Origin: BD2-11 sp965221785
Lineage (GTDB): Bacteria > Gemmatimonadota > Gemmatimonadetes > Longimicrobiales > Gaopeijiaceae
NCBI GenBank assembly: GCA_965221785.1
Contig: CBDCSR010000003.1
Coordinates: 2,108,001 to 2,172,000 of the forward strand
Direction of reading: 5' to 3'
DNA length: 64,000 nucleotides
Shown here one piece after another: positions 54,758 through 63,012 of this stretch. Position 1 is the first letter of the stretch. Every line of letters starts with the position of its first letter. The notes under the pieces were generated by a model. It searched no databases, was not told where the DNA came from, and was given only the letters and a program-made list of their open reading frames with translations. Made by a program: the position numbers and the translations under genes.

Positions 54758-55480
54758 TCACCCTGCCTCTCCCGCGAGTAGGTCTCGCATGGTGTAGACC
54801 CCCGTGCGACCGGCCAGCCACGCCGCCGCCCGCAGCGCGCCGTCCGCGAACACGCCGCGTTCACGGGCTTCGTGGCGCAGGACGAGTCGTTCGCGGGGAC
54901 CGTCGATCGATATCTCGTGCGTGCCGGGAACGTGCCCGGTCCGGATCGATGTAATGGGAGAACTCCGTCCCAATCCCTCTTCCAGCGACCGTTCCAGGGC
55001 GATTGCCGTGCCGGACGGGGCGTCGAGCTTGCCGGCGTGATGGGTCTCCACCACATGCGCGTCAAAGCCGCCGGCGCCCGAGAGGAGTTCGCCCGCCGTG
55101 CGCGCCAGCAGCTGGAGGGCAACCGCCCCGAAGGAGAAGTTGGGTGCCCACAGGAGGGCGCCTCCGCACTCCTCCACCCAGGCGGCGACCGCGGGCAGCT
55201 GGTCGGCCCATCCGGTCGTGCCGGAGACGACGGGACACCCCGCCCCTACGCACAGGCGAATGTTGGAGGCGGCCGACGCGGGCGTTGTGAATTCGAGCGC
55301 CACATCGGCTCCGGCGATCCGGTCACCAACTTCTGCGCGGCGCCCTTCCACGTCCCGGCGTCCCAGCCGGGCCAGCACATCGACGCCCCGCGTGCGCGCG
55401 AGCGCATCGATCGACCGGCCCATCCTCCCGGATCCGAGGATCACGATGCGTAGCGATTCCGCGCCGGGGCGACCTGCCAC
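54758..55480 (-). CDS. dapB: 4-hydroxy-tetrahydrodipicolinate reductase
   Basis: A 240-residue NAD(P)H enzyme. The dinucleotide fold is RIVILGSGRMGRSID, the middle motif is VVSGTTGWADQL, and the catalytic region VETHHAGKLDAPSGTAIALE has His-His and Lys as usual. GTG 55480 is chosen because GGAGGGAGGGC precedes it immediately; the frame is open further upstream. It is the first gene of dapB-dapA-dapD, divergent from grpE across 198 bases. Confidence 0.96.
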   Translation of the reverse strand: MAGRPGAESLRIVILGSGRMGRSIDALARTRGVDVLARLGRRDVEGRRAEVGDRIAGADVALEFTTPASAASNIRLCVGAGCPVVSGTTGWADQLPAVAAWVEECGGALLWAPNFSFGAVALQLLARTAGELLSGAGGFDAHVVETHHAGKLDAPSGTAIALERSLEEGLGRSSPITSIRTGHVPGTHEISIDGPRERLVLRHEARERGVFADGALRAAAWLAGRTGVYTMRDLLAGEAG

Positions 55481-55678
55481 GCCCTCCCTCCGCTGTTTCC
55501 GCGTTTGTGCTTCCGGACGAACGGACGCCGTCCGGGGGGGAATGCCGGAATCTACCCTTTGGAACGCCGGTCGGTCCCACGGGTGGCGCCGAATCCTGTC
55601 CACTGGACATCTCGTTCAGTACCGGGGTATCGTTGCGAACCCACAGCGCTGCCAACGCCCCAACTCGAACCGAGATAG

Positions 55679-56368
55679 ATGAGCCCCAAGACTTCCGACA
55701 ACCACGCAGACCGCGCTTCCGAAGCCGATTCCGAACCCCCGCGGGGGGAACCGGAGGCGGACGCCCCGCCAGACGACGCGCGCGCCGATCATCCGGGGCC
55801 GGAAGCTTTCGGCGACGAGAGTTCGCCGGAGGGAGGATCGCGGCGCGAAGCCCACGGGGAAGCGTCCAGGCGCGAGGACGGAGTCGGCGCGGACGCCCCC
55901 GACGAACCGGGTCGGCCCCGCGAGGATCTCGAACGCGAGATCGACCACCTCAACGACCGCCATCTGCGTCTCGCCGCGGAATTCGAGAATTACCGCAAGA
56001 GGGTTCGTGCCGAGAAGCTGGCAACCTGGGCGCGCGCGCAGGCCGACCTGGTGCGCCGCCTGGTGGAGTCGGTCGACGACCTTCAGCGAGTCGCCCTGCT
56101 GGATCCGAAGACCGCGTCCGTGCAGGACATCGTGGAAGGGGTCGACATGGTCGAACGGAAGCTGCTGCGGGCGCTCGCGGACGCGGGCCTGGAGGTGCTC
56201 GACCCGGCGGGCGAAGACTTCGATCCGAACGTGATGGAGGCCGTCATGACGGCTCCGGCCTCCTCGGAGGAGGAGGACGACACTGTGGACATGGTTCTGC
56301 AGCGGGGATACCTGCTGGAGGGCCATCTGGTGCGGCCCGCGCGCGTCAGCGTGCGGAAGCACGGCTAA
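55679..56368 (+). CDS. grpE: nucleotide exchange factor GrpE
   Basis: A 229-residue co-chaperone. A long acidic, Pro/Gly-rich disordered N-terminus (residues 1-80) precedes the coiled coil (REDLEREIDHLNDRHLRLAA, EFENYRKRVRAEK) and the beta domain ending VDMVLQRGYLLEGHLVRPAR then VSVRKHG. It releases ADP from DnaK. dnaK and hrcA are not adjacent, and no CIRCE element (TTAGCACTC inverted repeat) is visible upstream. Confidence 0.97.
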   Translation: MSPKTSDNHADRASEADSEPPRGEPEADAPPDDARADHPGPEAFGDESSPEGGSRREAHGEASRREDGVGADAPDEPGRPREDLEREIDHLNDRHLRLAAEFENYRKRVRAEKLATWARAQADLVRRLVESVDDLQRVALLDPKTASVQDIVEGVDMVERKLLRALADAGLEVLDPAGEDFDPNVMEAVMTAPASSEEEDDTVDMVLQRGYLLEGHLVRPARVSVRKHG

Positions 56369-56382
56369 AGCGGTCGCATTCG

Positions 56383-57498
56383 ATGTCGCCGGCGACGAAA
56401 GACTACTACAAGGCTCTGGGCGTCTCGGAGAAGGCGACACCCGAGGAGATCAAGAAGGCGTATCGCCGATTGGCGAAGCGATACCATCCGGACGCCAACC
56501 AGGGCGACTCCGCGGCGTCGGAGCGGTTCAAGCAGGTAGGCGAGGCCTACTCGGTGCTCTCCGACTCTGCCAAGCGCAAGCAGTACGACCAGATGCGGCG
56601 CCTGGGCGCCTTCGGCCTGGGCGGCAACCGGCGGGGGCCCGCTTCCCCCGGCGCCGGGCCGGCGGGTGCCGGGCAGGGGTTTTCGTTCGACGATCTCGGC
56701 GGGCTCGGCGACATCTTCGGTTCCATATTCGATCGCGGAGGCCGGAAGACCGCCCGGGAAACCTCGACCGGCCCGCGCAAGGGCAACGACGTCGAGTATG
56801 TCGTGGACATCGACTTCGAGGTGGCCGTGACGGGAGGACGCGTCGCCATCTCGGTGCCCGTGACCGAGGAGTGCGCCACCTGCGGGGGCAACGGGGCCCA
56901 GCCGGGGACGACCACCACCCGCTGCAAGGAGTGCTCGGGAACCGGGACCGTCTCCTTCGGCCAGGGTGGATTCGCGGTCAAGCGGCCCTGCCCGGCGTGT
57001 CTGGGGCGGGGCCGGATTCCCACGGATCCGTGTGACGCCTGCAAGGGGACGGGAACGGTGCGCCAGAACCGCAAGATCGAGGTGACCGTGCCGCGGGGTG
57101 TGGACACGGGGTCCAAGGTGCGGCTCAGCGGGCAGGGCGAGCGCGGCTCCAGGGGTGGGACGCCGGGCGACCTCATCATCACCTTCAAGGTGAAGCCGCA
57201 CCGGTTCTTCCAGCGGGACGGGCGGGACATCCACGTCACGGTGCCCCTCAACATCGCGCAGGCGACCATGGGCACCCGCATTCGGGTCAGGACGGTACAC
57301 GGCAAGAGGGTCGTGCTCAAGATCCCGGCGGGCACGCAGCCGGGCGCGCGCTTTCGCGTTCGCGGCCACGGGATCCGGAAGGGGACGCGGGTCGGCGATC
57401 AGATCGTCGAAATCCAGGTTCAGGTCCCGGAGGCGCTCTCGGAAGACGCCCAGGAGGCCATCCGGCAGTTCGCGGAAGTCGCCGAACTCACTTACTGA
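56383..57498 (+). CDS. dnaJ: chaperone DnaJ
   Basis: A 371-residue type I J-protein. The J domain has the HPD motif (RLAKRYHPDANQGD). A Gly/Phe region (about residues 80-125), four CxxCxGxG zinc modules (CATCGGNG, CKECSGTG, CPACLGRG, CDACKGTG) and the substrate-binding C-terminal domains (VTVPRGVDTGSKVRLSGQGE, HVTVPLNIAQATMG) follow. ATG 56383 lies 14 bases after grpE. Confidence 0.98.
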   Translation: MSPATKDYYKALGVSEKATPEEIKKAYRRLAKRYHPDANQGDSAASERFKQVGEAYSVLSDSAKRKQYDQMRRLGAFGLGGNRRGPASPGAGPAGAGQGFSFDDLGGLGDIFGSIFDRGGRKTARETSTGPRKGNDVEYVVDIDFEVAVTGGRVAISVPVTEECATCGGNGAQPGTTTTRCKECSGTGTVSFGQGGFAVKRPCPACLGRGRIPTDPCDACKGTGTVRQNRKIEVTVPRGVDTGSKVRLSGQGERGSRGGTPGDLIITFKVKPHRFFQRDGRDIHVTVPLNIAQATMGTRIRVRTVHGKRVVLKIPAGTQPGARFRVRGHGIRKGTRVGDQIVEIQVQVPEALSEDAQEAIRQFAEVAELTY

Positions 57499-57508
57499 GT
57501 CTCATCAG

Positions 57509-57742
57509 ATGCAGCGCATGATTCGCAACGGGTCGTTTCGCAGGTGGGAGGCCTTCGCCACCACGGGCCGCCACGGGGTCGCGCATCCAGGGCGGGTGGT
57601 CTTCCGCTGCTGTTCAGATCCCGCCAGGCGCGCGAGGGTCGCCGAGGTTCCGGCAGGGAAGGCCGGAGCGGAGGCTCTCGTGAACGGCGCGACGGATGGC
57701 GAGCTGCTGCTGCTGCTGGAAGGAGCCGAGCGGCTGGATTGA
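57509..57742 (+). CDS. small hypothetical protein downstream of dnaJ (77 aa)
   Basis: It starts 10 bases after the dnaJ stop, so it is likely cotranscribed. The product (RRWEAFATTGRHGVAHPGRV, VFRCCSDPARRARVAEVPAG, then GATDGELLLLLEGAERLD) has the composition of a folded domain: strand, turn, basic stretch, then a leucine-rich acidic C-terminus. No signal, membrane segment or known family is visible. It could be a small accessory of the chaperone operon. Confidence 0.6.
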   Translation: MQRMIRNGSFRRWEAFATTGRHGVAHPGRVVFRCCSDPARRARVAEVPAGKAGAEALVNGATDGELLLLLEGAERLD

Positions 57743-57767
57743 CGTGCGGGCCGGGCCGCGACGGAGC

Positions 57768-58865
57768 TCAGGTCGTCGCCATCGCCGCGGTGGCAATGCG
57801 GCCGCCGCCGAGAATCCGCCCGGTCTCGTCGAAGAAGACCGCCGACTGCCCGGGCGTGACCGCGAGCACGGGCTCCTCCAGCTCGAGAGTGAGACCGTCC
57901 CCGTCGTGCTGAACGCGGCCAGGCACCGCCGGAGCCCGGTAGCGGAGCTGGGCGCGCACGACGGTCCCGTCCGCGGGCGGCTCCTCGGCGAGCCAGTTGA
58001 GTTCGGCCACCCGCAGCTCGCGGCACTCCAGCGCCTCCCTCGCGCCCACCACCACCTCACGCGAGTCCGGACGGATCTCGACCACGTACAGCCTCTGGTC
58101 GAAGCCCCCGCCCAGTCCGCGGCGCTGGCCCACGGTGAAGGAAGCGTAGCCCTGGTGGCGGCCCACGACCCGGCCGTGGGTGTCCACCAGGTTGCCGGGC
58201 CGGAGCGCGTCGTGGCGCTCGCCGAGGTTGCGCCGCAGCAGGTCGCGGTAGTCGCCGGTGGGAACGAAGCAGATCTCCTGCGACTCGGGCTTGGCCGCGG
58301 TGACGAGGCGCAGGTCCCGCGCGCGGGCGCGCACCTCGGGCTTGGTGAGCTCGCCCAGCGGGAACCTCAGCCGGGGCAGCAGCGCGCGGGGAAGGCCCCA
58401 CAGGAAGTAGGACTGATCCTTCGCCGGGTCGCGTCCCCGGAAGAGGGCCGCCTCCCCGCCCGCCACCCCGGCGCGCACGTAGTGCCCGGAAGCGACGGCA
58501 TCGCACCCGAGCAGCTCTCCCCGGCGGAGCAGGTCCCGGAACTTGGTGTTGGAATTGCACCGCACGCAGGGGTTGGGCGTGCGTCCGCGCGCGTACTCCG
58601 AGACGAAATCGTCGATGACGTCGCGGGTGAACTCCTCCTCCACGTCGAATACGTAATGGGGGATGCCCAGCGCGTCGGCGACCCGGCGCGCGTCCATGAT
58701 GCCGTCGAGCCCGCAGCAGGTGCGCGACGGTCCCGGCTCCTCCTGGTAGCAGAACGTCTTCATGGTCGCGCCGACGAGCTGGTGACCCTGCTCGGCCAGC
58801 AGCGCCGCCGCCACCGAGGAGTCGACCCCGCCGGACATGGCCATCAGGACCCGCTCGGCAGGCAT
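57768..58865 (-). CDS. mnmA: tRNA 2-thiouridylase MnmA
   Basis: A 365-residue enzyme placing sulfur on U34 of Lys, Glu and Gln tRNAs. The PP-loop is MAMSGGVDSSVAAALL. Catalytic cysteines are in TPNPCVRCNSNTKF and KPESQEICFVPTGDY. GHYVRAG, DQSYFLWGL and FTVGQRRGLG are further signatures. ATG 58865 has GGAGGAG 7 bases upstream, and this lies inside the end of the cysteine desulfurase gene, so the two are coupled. Confidence 0.97.
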   Translation of the reverse strand: MPAERVLMAMSGGVDSSVAAALLAEQGHQLVGATMKTFCYQEEPGPSRTCCGLDGIMDARRVADALGIPHYVFDVEEEFTRDVIDDFVSEYARGRTPNPCVRCNSNTKFRDLLRRGELLGCDAVASGHYVRAGVAGGEAALFRGRDPAKDQSYFLWGLPRALLPRLRFPLGELTKPEVRARARDLRLVTAAKPESQEICFVPTGDYRDLLRRNLGERHDALRPGNLVDTHGRVVGRHQGYASFTVGQRRGLGGGFDQRLYVVEIRPDSREVVVGAREALECRELRVAELNWLAEEPPADGTVVRAQLRYRAPAVPGRVQHDGDGLTLELEEPVLAVTPGQSAVFFDETGRILGGGRIATAAMATT

Positions 58866-58867
58866 CG

Positions 58868-60040
58868 TCAAACTCCTCCTGCGCCGACGAGCGCGCCGGC
58901 ACGGGTCACAATCTCAATGGTCCGGCGGGCGGCCTCGTTCACCTCCGCCGAGGTGGTGGTGCGCCCCAGGCTGAAGCGCACGGAGGCCAGCCCCTCGGCG
59001 GCGTCGCCGTAGAGGGCGCGCAGCACCGGGCTGGTAGTGGTGCTGCCGGACGCGCACGCCGATCCCCCGGAAACCGCCACCCCTGCCAGGTCGAAGGCCA
59101 TCACCAGGGTAGCCGCGTCCAGCCCGGGGAATCCCAGGTTGAGCAGGTGCGGGGCCCGCTCGCCTTCCGCGCCGAACACGCGCGTTCCGGGGAGCGCATC
59201 GACGATGGCAGCCTGCAGGCGGTCGCGCTCCACGGCGAGCCGCTCCGCTTCGGCGGCCTGTTCCTCCACCGCCAGGGTGAGCGCCTTCGCCAGGCCCACC
59301 GCCCCCGCAACGTCCTCCGTCCCCGGCCGCAGGCGGCGCTCCTGCCCGCCTCCGAAGAGGAGGGGCGCGAGCTTCACGCCACGGCGACGGTAGAGCAGCC
59401 CCACCCCCCGCGGACCTCCGATCTTGTGGGCGGTCATCGAGGCCAGGTCGAGTCCGGCCCGTCCGAAGTCGACCGGCACCTTGCCCACCGCCTGAACCGC
59501 GTCGGAGTGCACCACCACCCCTGCCGCCCGAGCCCGGGCCGCCACGCGCGCGATCGGCAGCACCGTGCCGACCTCGTTGTTGACCCACATCACCGAGAGC
59601 ACGCACGCGCCCCGCGACAGCGCGACCGCAAGCGCGTCCTCGTCGAGGTCGCCCGTCGGGTCGACCTCGATGCGCACGCTCTCCCCGCCGCGCGCTGCCA
59701 CCTGGTCGCACGCCTCCCGTACCGCGGGGTGCTCGATCGTGGTTGCGATGGCGCGCGGGCGTTCTCCCGCGGCCACCGCGACCGCAGCCCGTCCCAGCAC
59801 GGCCATGTTGTCGGCCTCGGTGCCGCCCCGCACGAAGGCCATTTCCGCCGGCTCGGCTCCGACCGCGCGCGCGCACTCCGCGCGCGCCTCGTCCAGGGCC
59901 GTGCGCGCCTGCCGTCCCCACCAGTGCGCGCTCGAGGGATTGCCGAAGGCGCCCGTAAGGTGGGGGCGCATGGCGTCCAGCGCCTCCGGTCGCAGGGGCG
60001 TTGTGGCAGCGTGGTCGAGATAGAGGGCGGGACGGTCCAT
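58868..60040 (-). CDS. cysteine desulfurase (NifS/IscS family)
   Basis: A 390-residue PLP enzyme. PLP lysine is Lys 206 (SMTAHKIGGPRGVGLLY) and the sulfur-carrying Cys is Cys 329 (GSACASGSTTTSPVL). LYLDHAATTPLRPEALDAM and MWVNNEVGTVLPI are typical. The location directly before mnmA (2-base gap) indicates that it supplies sulfur for tRNA thiolation; a role in Fe-S assembly is also possible. ATG 60040 is chosen. Confidence 0.95.
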   Translation of the reverse strand: MDRPALYLDHAATTPLRPEALDAMRPHLTGAFGNPSSAHWWGRQARTALDEARAECARAVGAEPAEMAFVRGGTEADNMAVLGRAAVAVAAGERPRAIATTIEHPAVREACDQVAARGGESVRIEVDPTGDLDEDALAVALSRGACVLSVMWVNNEVGTVLPIARVAARARAAGVVVHSDAVQAVGKVPVDFGRAGLDLASMTAHKIGGPRGVGLLYRRRGVKLAPLLFGGGQERRLRPGTEDVAGAVGLAKALTLAVEEQAAEAERLAVERDRLQAAIVDALPGTRVFGAEGERAPHLLNLGFPGLDAATLVMAFDLAGVAVSGGSACASGSTTTSPVLRALYGDAAEGLASVRFSLGRTTTSAEVNEAARRTIEIVTRAGALVGAGGV

Positions 60041-60142
60041 CGGAGGGGGCGCAGGCTGCTCATGGCGGGACAGGTTCCGGCGCCTAACTTTAGCCGCCCC
60101 GGGGTTTCGATTGAAGGTGTGCATCCGAACAGGGAATCGCCG

Positions 60143-60493
60143 ATGAGCCAGGCACGACTTCCCGCGGGCCCGCCGGCGCGGTTCCGCTCGACCGTTCACG
60201 GAACCGTATTCGCGGGTCGCGACCGGCATCTCGACGCCCTCAACCCCGGCGACGTGCTGGTGCTGATCCCCGATCTATCGGACGGCCGCCACAGCGCGGT
60301 GTGGGTGCACCTGCCCGCCGGCGATCCCGTCGGCTATCTGCCTCCCGAGATCGGCGGCTGGCTGGGACCGTGGCTGCGGGCGGGCGGGCGCACCCGGGCG
60401 ACCGCTCTGCGCGTTGGGAGTGACCGCGTGCCCAGTTGGCGGCGGCTGGTGGTGGACGTGCGGTGCCTTCCTACTCGAACCGCAGCGCCTTGA
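60143..60493 (+). CDS. stand-alone HIRAN-domain protein
   Basis: A 116-residue protein whose core RFRSTVHGTVFAGRDRHLDA, LNPGDVLVLIPDLSDGRHSA and GDPVGYLPPEIGGWLGPWLR fits the HIRAN domain, a small beta fold that binds single-stranded DNA ends or damaged DNA in helicases such as HLTF and Rad5. Here it is not fused to a helicase or nuclease. The start ATG 60143 has AGGGA upstream. It is convergent with, and overlaps by 23 bases, the end of the ABC permease gene. It may act in DNA repair; the function is inferred. Confidence 0.75.
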   Translation: MSQARLPAGPPARFRSTVHGTVFAGRDRHLDALNPGDVLVLIPDLSDGRHSAVWVHLPAGDPVGYLPPEIGGWLGPWLRAGGRTRATALRVGSDRVPSWRRLVVDVRCLPTRTAAP

Positions 60494-61742
60494 CCGGCGT
60501 CATGCGCGCGCCCCGCAGGGCGGGGAAGAGACCGAATGCCATCCCGGTGACGACCGCGGACGTGAGCGCCGCGACGACCGACCAGAAGGGAATGGATGCC
60601 GGAATCGGAGTCCTGGCTTCGATGAAGTCGGCCAGGCCCGCGCCCAGAGCCAGGCCCAGCGCCCCTCCCAGGAAGGTCAGCACCGACGCCTCCACCAGGA
60701 ACTGCCAGAGGATCTCGTTCCGGGTTGCGCCGACGGCCTTGCGGATGCCGATCTCGCGCGTTCTTTCCGTTACGGAGATCATCATGATGCCGATCACGCC
60801 GATCCCGCCCACCATGAGCGCGACCGACGAGAGGGCGATCATCACCAGAAAGAACGCTGCGGTCAGCTGGTTGAACGACTCGACGATCTGCTGGGACTCG
60901 ACGAGGGCAAAGTTGTTGTCGTCGGCCGGACCGAGCCCCCGCATCGAACGCAGGACCGTGGTCACCTGATCCTTGGCCTGTTCCCGGCCGAACGGTGCTC
61001 GCGGCACGATCGTCAGCATGAGGAAGTTGAAGCGATTCCTGGCCTTGAGCCGCTTCTCGGCGGCGGTCCAGGGGAAGATCGCCCAGTGATCGATGGTCTC
61101 GGCGAAGATGTTGTCGTCCGCCCGATAGACCCCCACTACCCGGAACAGTGGACTGACGGCCCGCCTTCCCGCCGTCACCCGAACGTTCCTGCCGATGGGA
61201 TCGCGCTGGCCGAAGAGTTCCTCGGCCAGCCCGGGTGAGATCACCACCACCGCGCGGCCTTCGTCGACCTCGGTCGGCACGAAGTTGCGGCCCGCGATGA
61301 ACTCACCCGGTTGGGCCGCCGTCCAGCCGGCGGACATCCCGTTGCCCTGGAACGCCCGCACCCGGCGCCCTTCAAACGCGAACGTCGGCGAGAACTCAAA
61401 GTTGACAATCGCCTCCGAGACAGCCGGAAGACGCTCGATCCGGTCGATCTCCTCGTGGGTCAGCTCGGGACGATCCCACCAGGGCGGGCGACCACTGCCG
61501 TCGCCGACCAGACGGACATCCGTGAAGTCGAAGGGGGTCAGATAGAAGTTGTTGGCTCCGCCCGCTTCGAACGGCGAGAGTATGCTCGACCGGATCCCCG
61601 TGATCATCGCGGCCATGGTCACGACCACGCCTACCCCGATCGCCACCCCGCTGATGGTCAGACCGGCTCGAATCTTGGTCGCGCGAATCGCTTCCAGCGC
61701 GATGCGGATTCCCTCGCTGAGGGTATTCAGCCGCGCTCTCAT
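60471..61742 (-). CDS. MacB-type ABC transporter permease (second of pair)
   Basis: A 423-residue permease with the MacB/FtsX layout: one N-terminal helix (AGLTISGVAIGVGVVVTMAA), a large periplasmic MacB-PCD domain (about residues 55-290), and three C-terminal helices (MIALSSVALMVGGIGVIGIM, VLTFLGGALGLALGAGLADF, a final one) with the typical VTERTREIGIRKAVGATR loop. No ATPase domain is fused. ATG 61742 overlaps the upstream permease stop by 1 base. The pair likely forms a heterodimer energised by a MacB-like ATPase encoded outside this window. Confidence 0.9.
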   Translation of the reverse strand: MRARLNTLSEGIRIALEAIRATKIRAGLTISGVAIGVGVVVTMAAMITGIRSSILSPFEAGGANNFYLTPFDFTDVRLVGDGSGRPPWWDRPELTHEEIDRIERLPAVSEAIVNFEFSPTFAFEGRRVRAFQGNGMSAGWTAAQPGEFIAGRNFVPTEVDEGRAVVVISPGLAEELFGQRDPIGRNVRVTAGRRAVSPLFRVVGVYRADDNIFAETIDHWAIFPWTAAEKRLKARNRFNFLMLTIVPRAPFGREQAKDQVTTVLRSMRGLGPADDNNFALVESQQIVESFNQLTAAFFLVMIALSSVALMVGGIGVIGIMMISVTERTREIGIRKAVGATRNEILWQFLVEASVLTFLGGALGLALGAGLADFIEARTPIPASIPFWSVVAALTSAVVTGMAFGLFPALRGARMTPVKALRFE

Positions 61743-62983
61743 CACTCGTACCTCAGCGCGTCTACCGGATTGAGTTTCGAGGCTCTCGCAGCCGGGTACA
61801 CACCGGCGACGACGCCGACCGTTATCCCGAGCGCGACACCGAGCCCGATCCACTGAGGCGCGACCGCGGCCGGCAGAGGCGACACGGCGCGGACGACCGC
61901 GGTGAGCGCGATCCCGATTCCTATCCCGACCAGCGCGCCGACCGCCGACAATGTGGCCGTCTCGATCAATACCTGGATCAGTATGTCACGCCGGCGTGCG
62001 CCGATGGCCTTGCGCACTCCGATCTCCCGGGTTCGCTCCATGACCGAAACCAGCATGATGTTCATGATCACGATGCCGCCCACGACCAGCGATATGGACA
62101 CCAGCCCGGGTAGTGCGACGAAGAGCACGCGCGAAATGTTGTCCCAGAAGCTGAGCGCTTCTTCCGCGGTTTCGAGGTTGAAGTCGTTCTCCTCGCCGGG
62201 TCGGAGGCCGTGGCGCGCGCGCATGATTCCCTCGGTCTCGGCGGTAGCCTGGCGCAGCAGTTCCGGACTCGCGGTCTGGATCACGACGCCGTCCACGACA
62301 TTGCGCGGATTCACCATTCGCCGGATGGGAGAGCGGGCCGGGGCCAGCACCATGTTGTCACGCGACAGCCCCAGCATCGAACCCTGTTCCTCGATGACGC
62401 CGACGATGCGGAAGGGGAAATCCCGGATGCGCACCTGCGCACCGACCGGATCCTGATCCTCGAAGAGCAGGTCCGCGGTGCTCTTGCCGAGCACGGCGAC
62501 GGCTGCGCCGCGGTTGGCCTCCTGTGCGGAGAAGGGCCGCCCGAGTTCCATGGCGTATTCACGAATCGTAAAAATCTCCTCGGAGGCTCCGAAGAGGAGT
62601 ACGTTTTCAACCTTGAGTCCTCCCGGACCCTCTACTTCCCCCTGGGAGATGGACTCGACCGCGATCGTGGCGGGCGTCTCGAGCCGGTCTCGAATCGCGT
62701 CCGCGTCATCCATCTCGATGCGGGGACGTCGCGCTGCGCGCCGCAGCGATACGGGGTCTCCGTCAACGATGTTGGGCCGGCTCCGCTCAAGAGTCACGGT
62801 GTTCACACCGAACACCATCGACGAGAAATCGTCCCGGATATAGCGGTCGATTCCTTCGACGATGCTGACCACCACGATCAGAAACATGATGCCGACGATG
62901 ACGCCGAGGAGGCTGAAAAAGCTCTTCAGCTTCTCGCTGCGGATGTAGCCGAGCGCCAGCCGCACGCCTTCCCACAGCTGCAT
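61742..62983 (-). CDS. MacB-type ABC transporter permease (first of pair)
   Basis: A 413-residue permease of the same MacB/FtsX type: first helix FFSLLGVIVGIMFLIVVVSI, periplasmic domain about residues 45-280, then SISLVVGGIVIMNIMLVSVM, the ERTREIGVRKAIGARRRDIL loop and two more helices. It is clearly diverged from its neighbour. It lies 29 bases after the adaptor gene. Such adaptor-permease sets export peptides, lipoproteins or antibiotics; the substrate is unknown. Confidence 0.9.
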   Translation of the reverse strand: MQLWEGVRLALGYIRSEKLKSFFSLLGVIVGIMFLIVVVSIVEGIDRYIRDDFSSMVFGVNTVTLERSRPNIVDGDPVSLRRAARRPRIEMDDADAIRDRLETPATIAVESISQGEVEGPGGLKVENVLLFGASEEIFTIREYAMELGRPFSAQEANRGAAVAVLGKSTADLLFEDQDPVGAQVRIRDFPFRIVGVIEEQGSMLGLSRDNMVLAPARSPIRRMVNPRNVVDGVVIQTASPELLRQATAETEGIMRARHGLRPGEENDFNLETAEEALSFWDNISRVLFVALPGLVSISLVVGGIVIMNIMLVSVMERTREIGVRKAIGARRRDILIQVLIETATLSAVGALVGIGIGIALTAVVRAVSPLPAAVAPQWIGLGVALGITVGVVAGVYPAARASKLNPVDALRYE

Positions 62984-63012
62984 CGGTTATCGCCCTCCAG
63001 GCCCGGTCCGGT

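Noticed and set aside
55481..55678. CIRCE/HrcA site upstream of grpE
   Set aside because: No TTAGCACTC-N9-GAGTGCTAA-like inverted repeat could be found in the gap.
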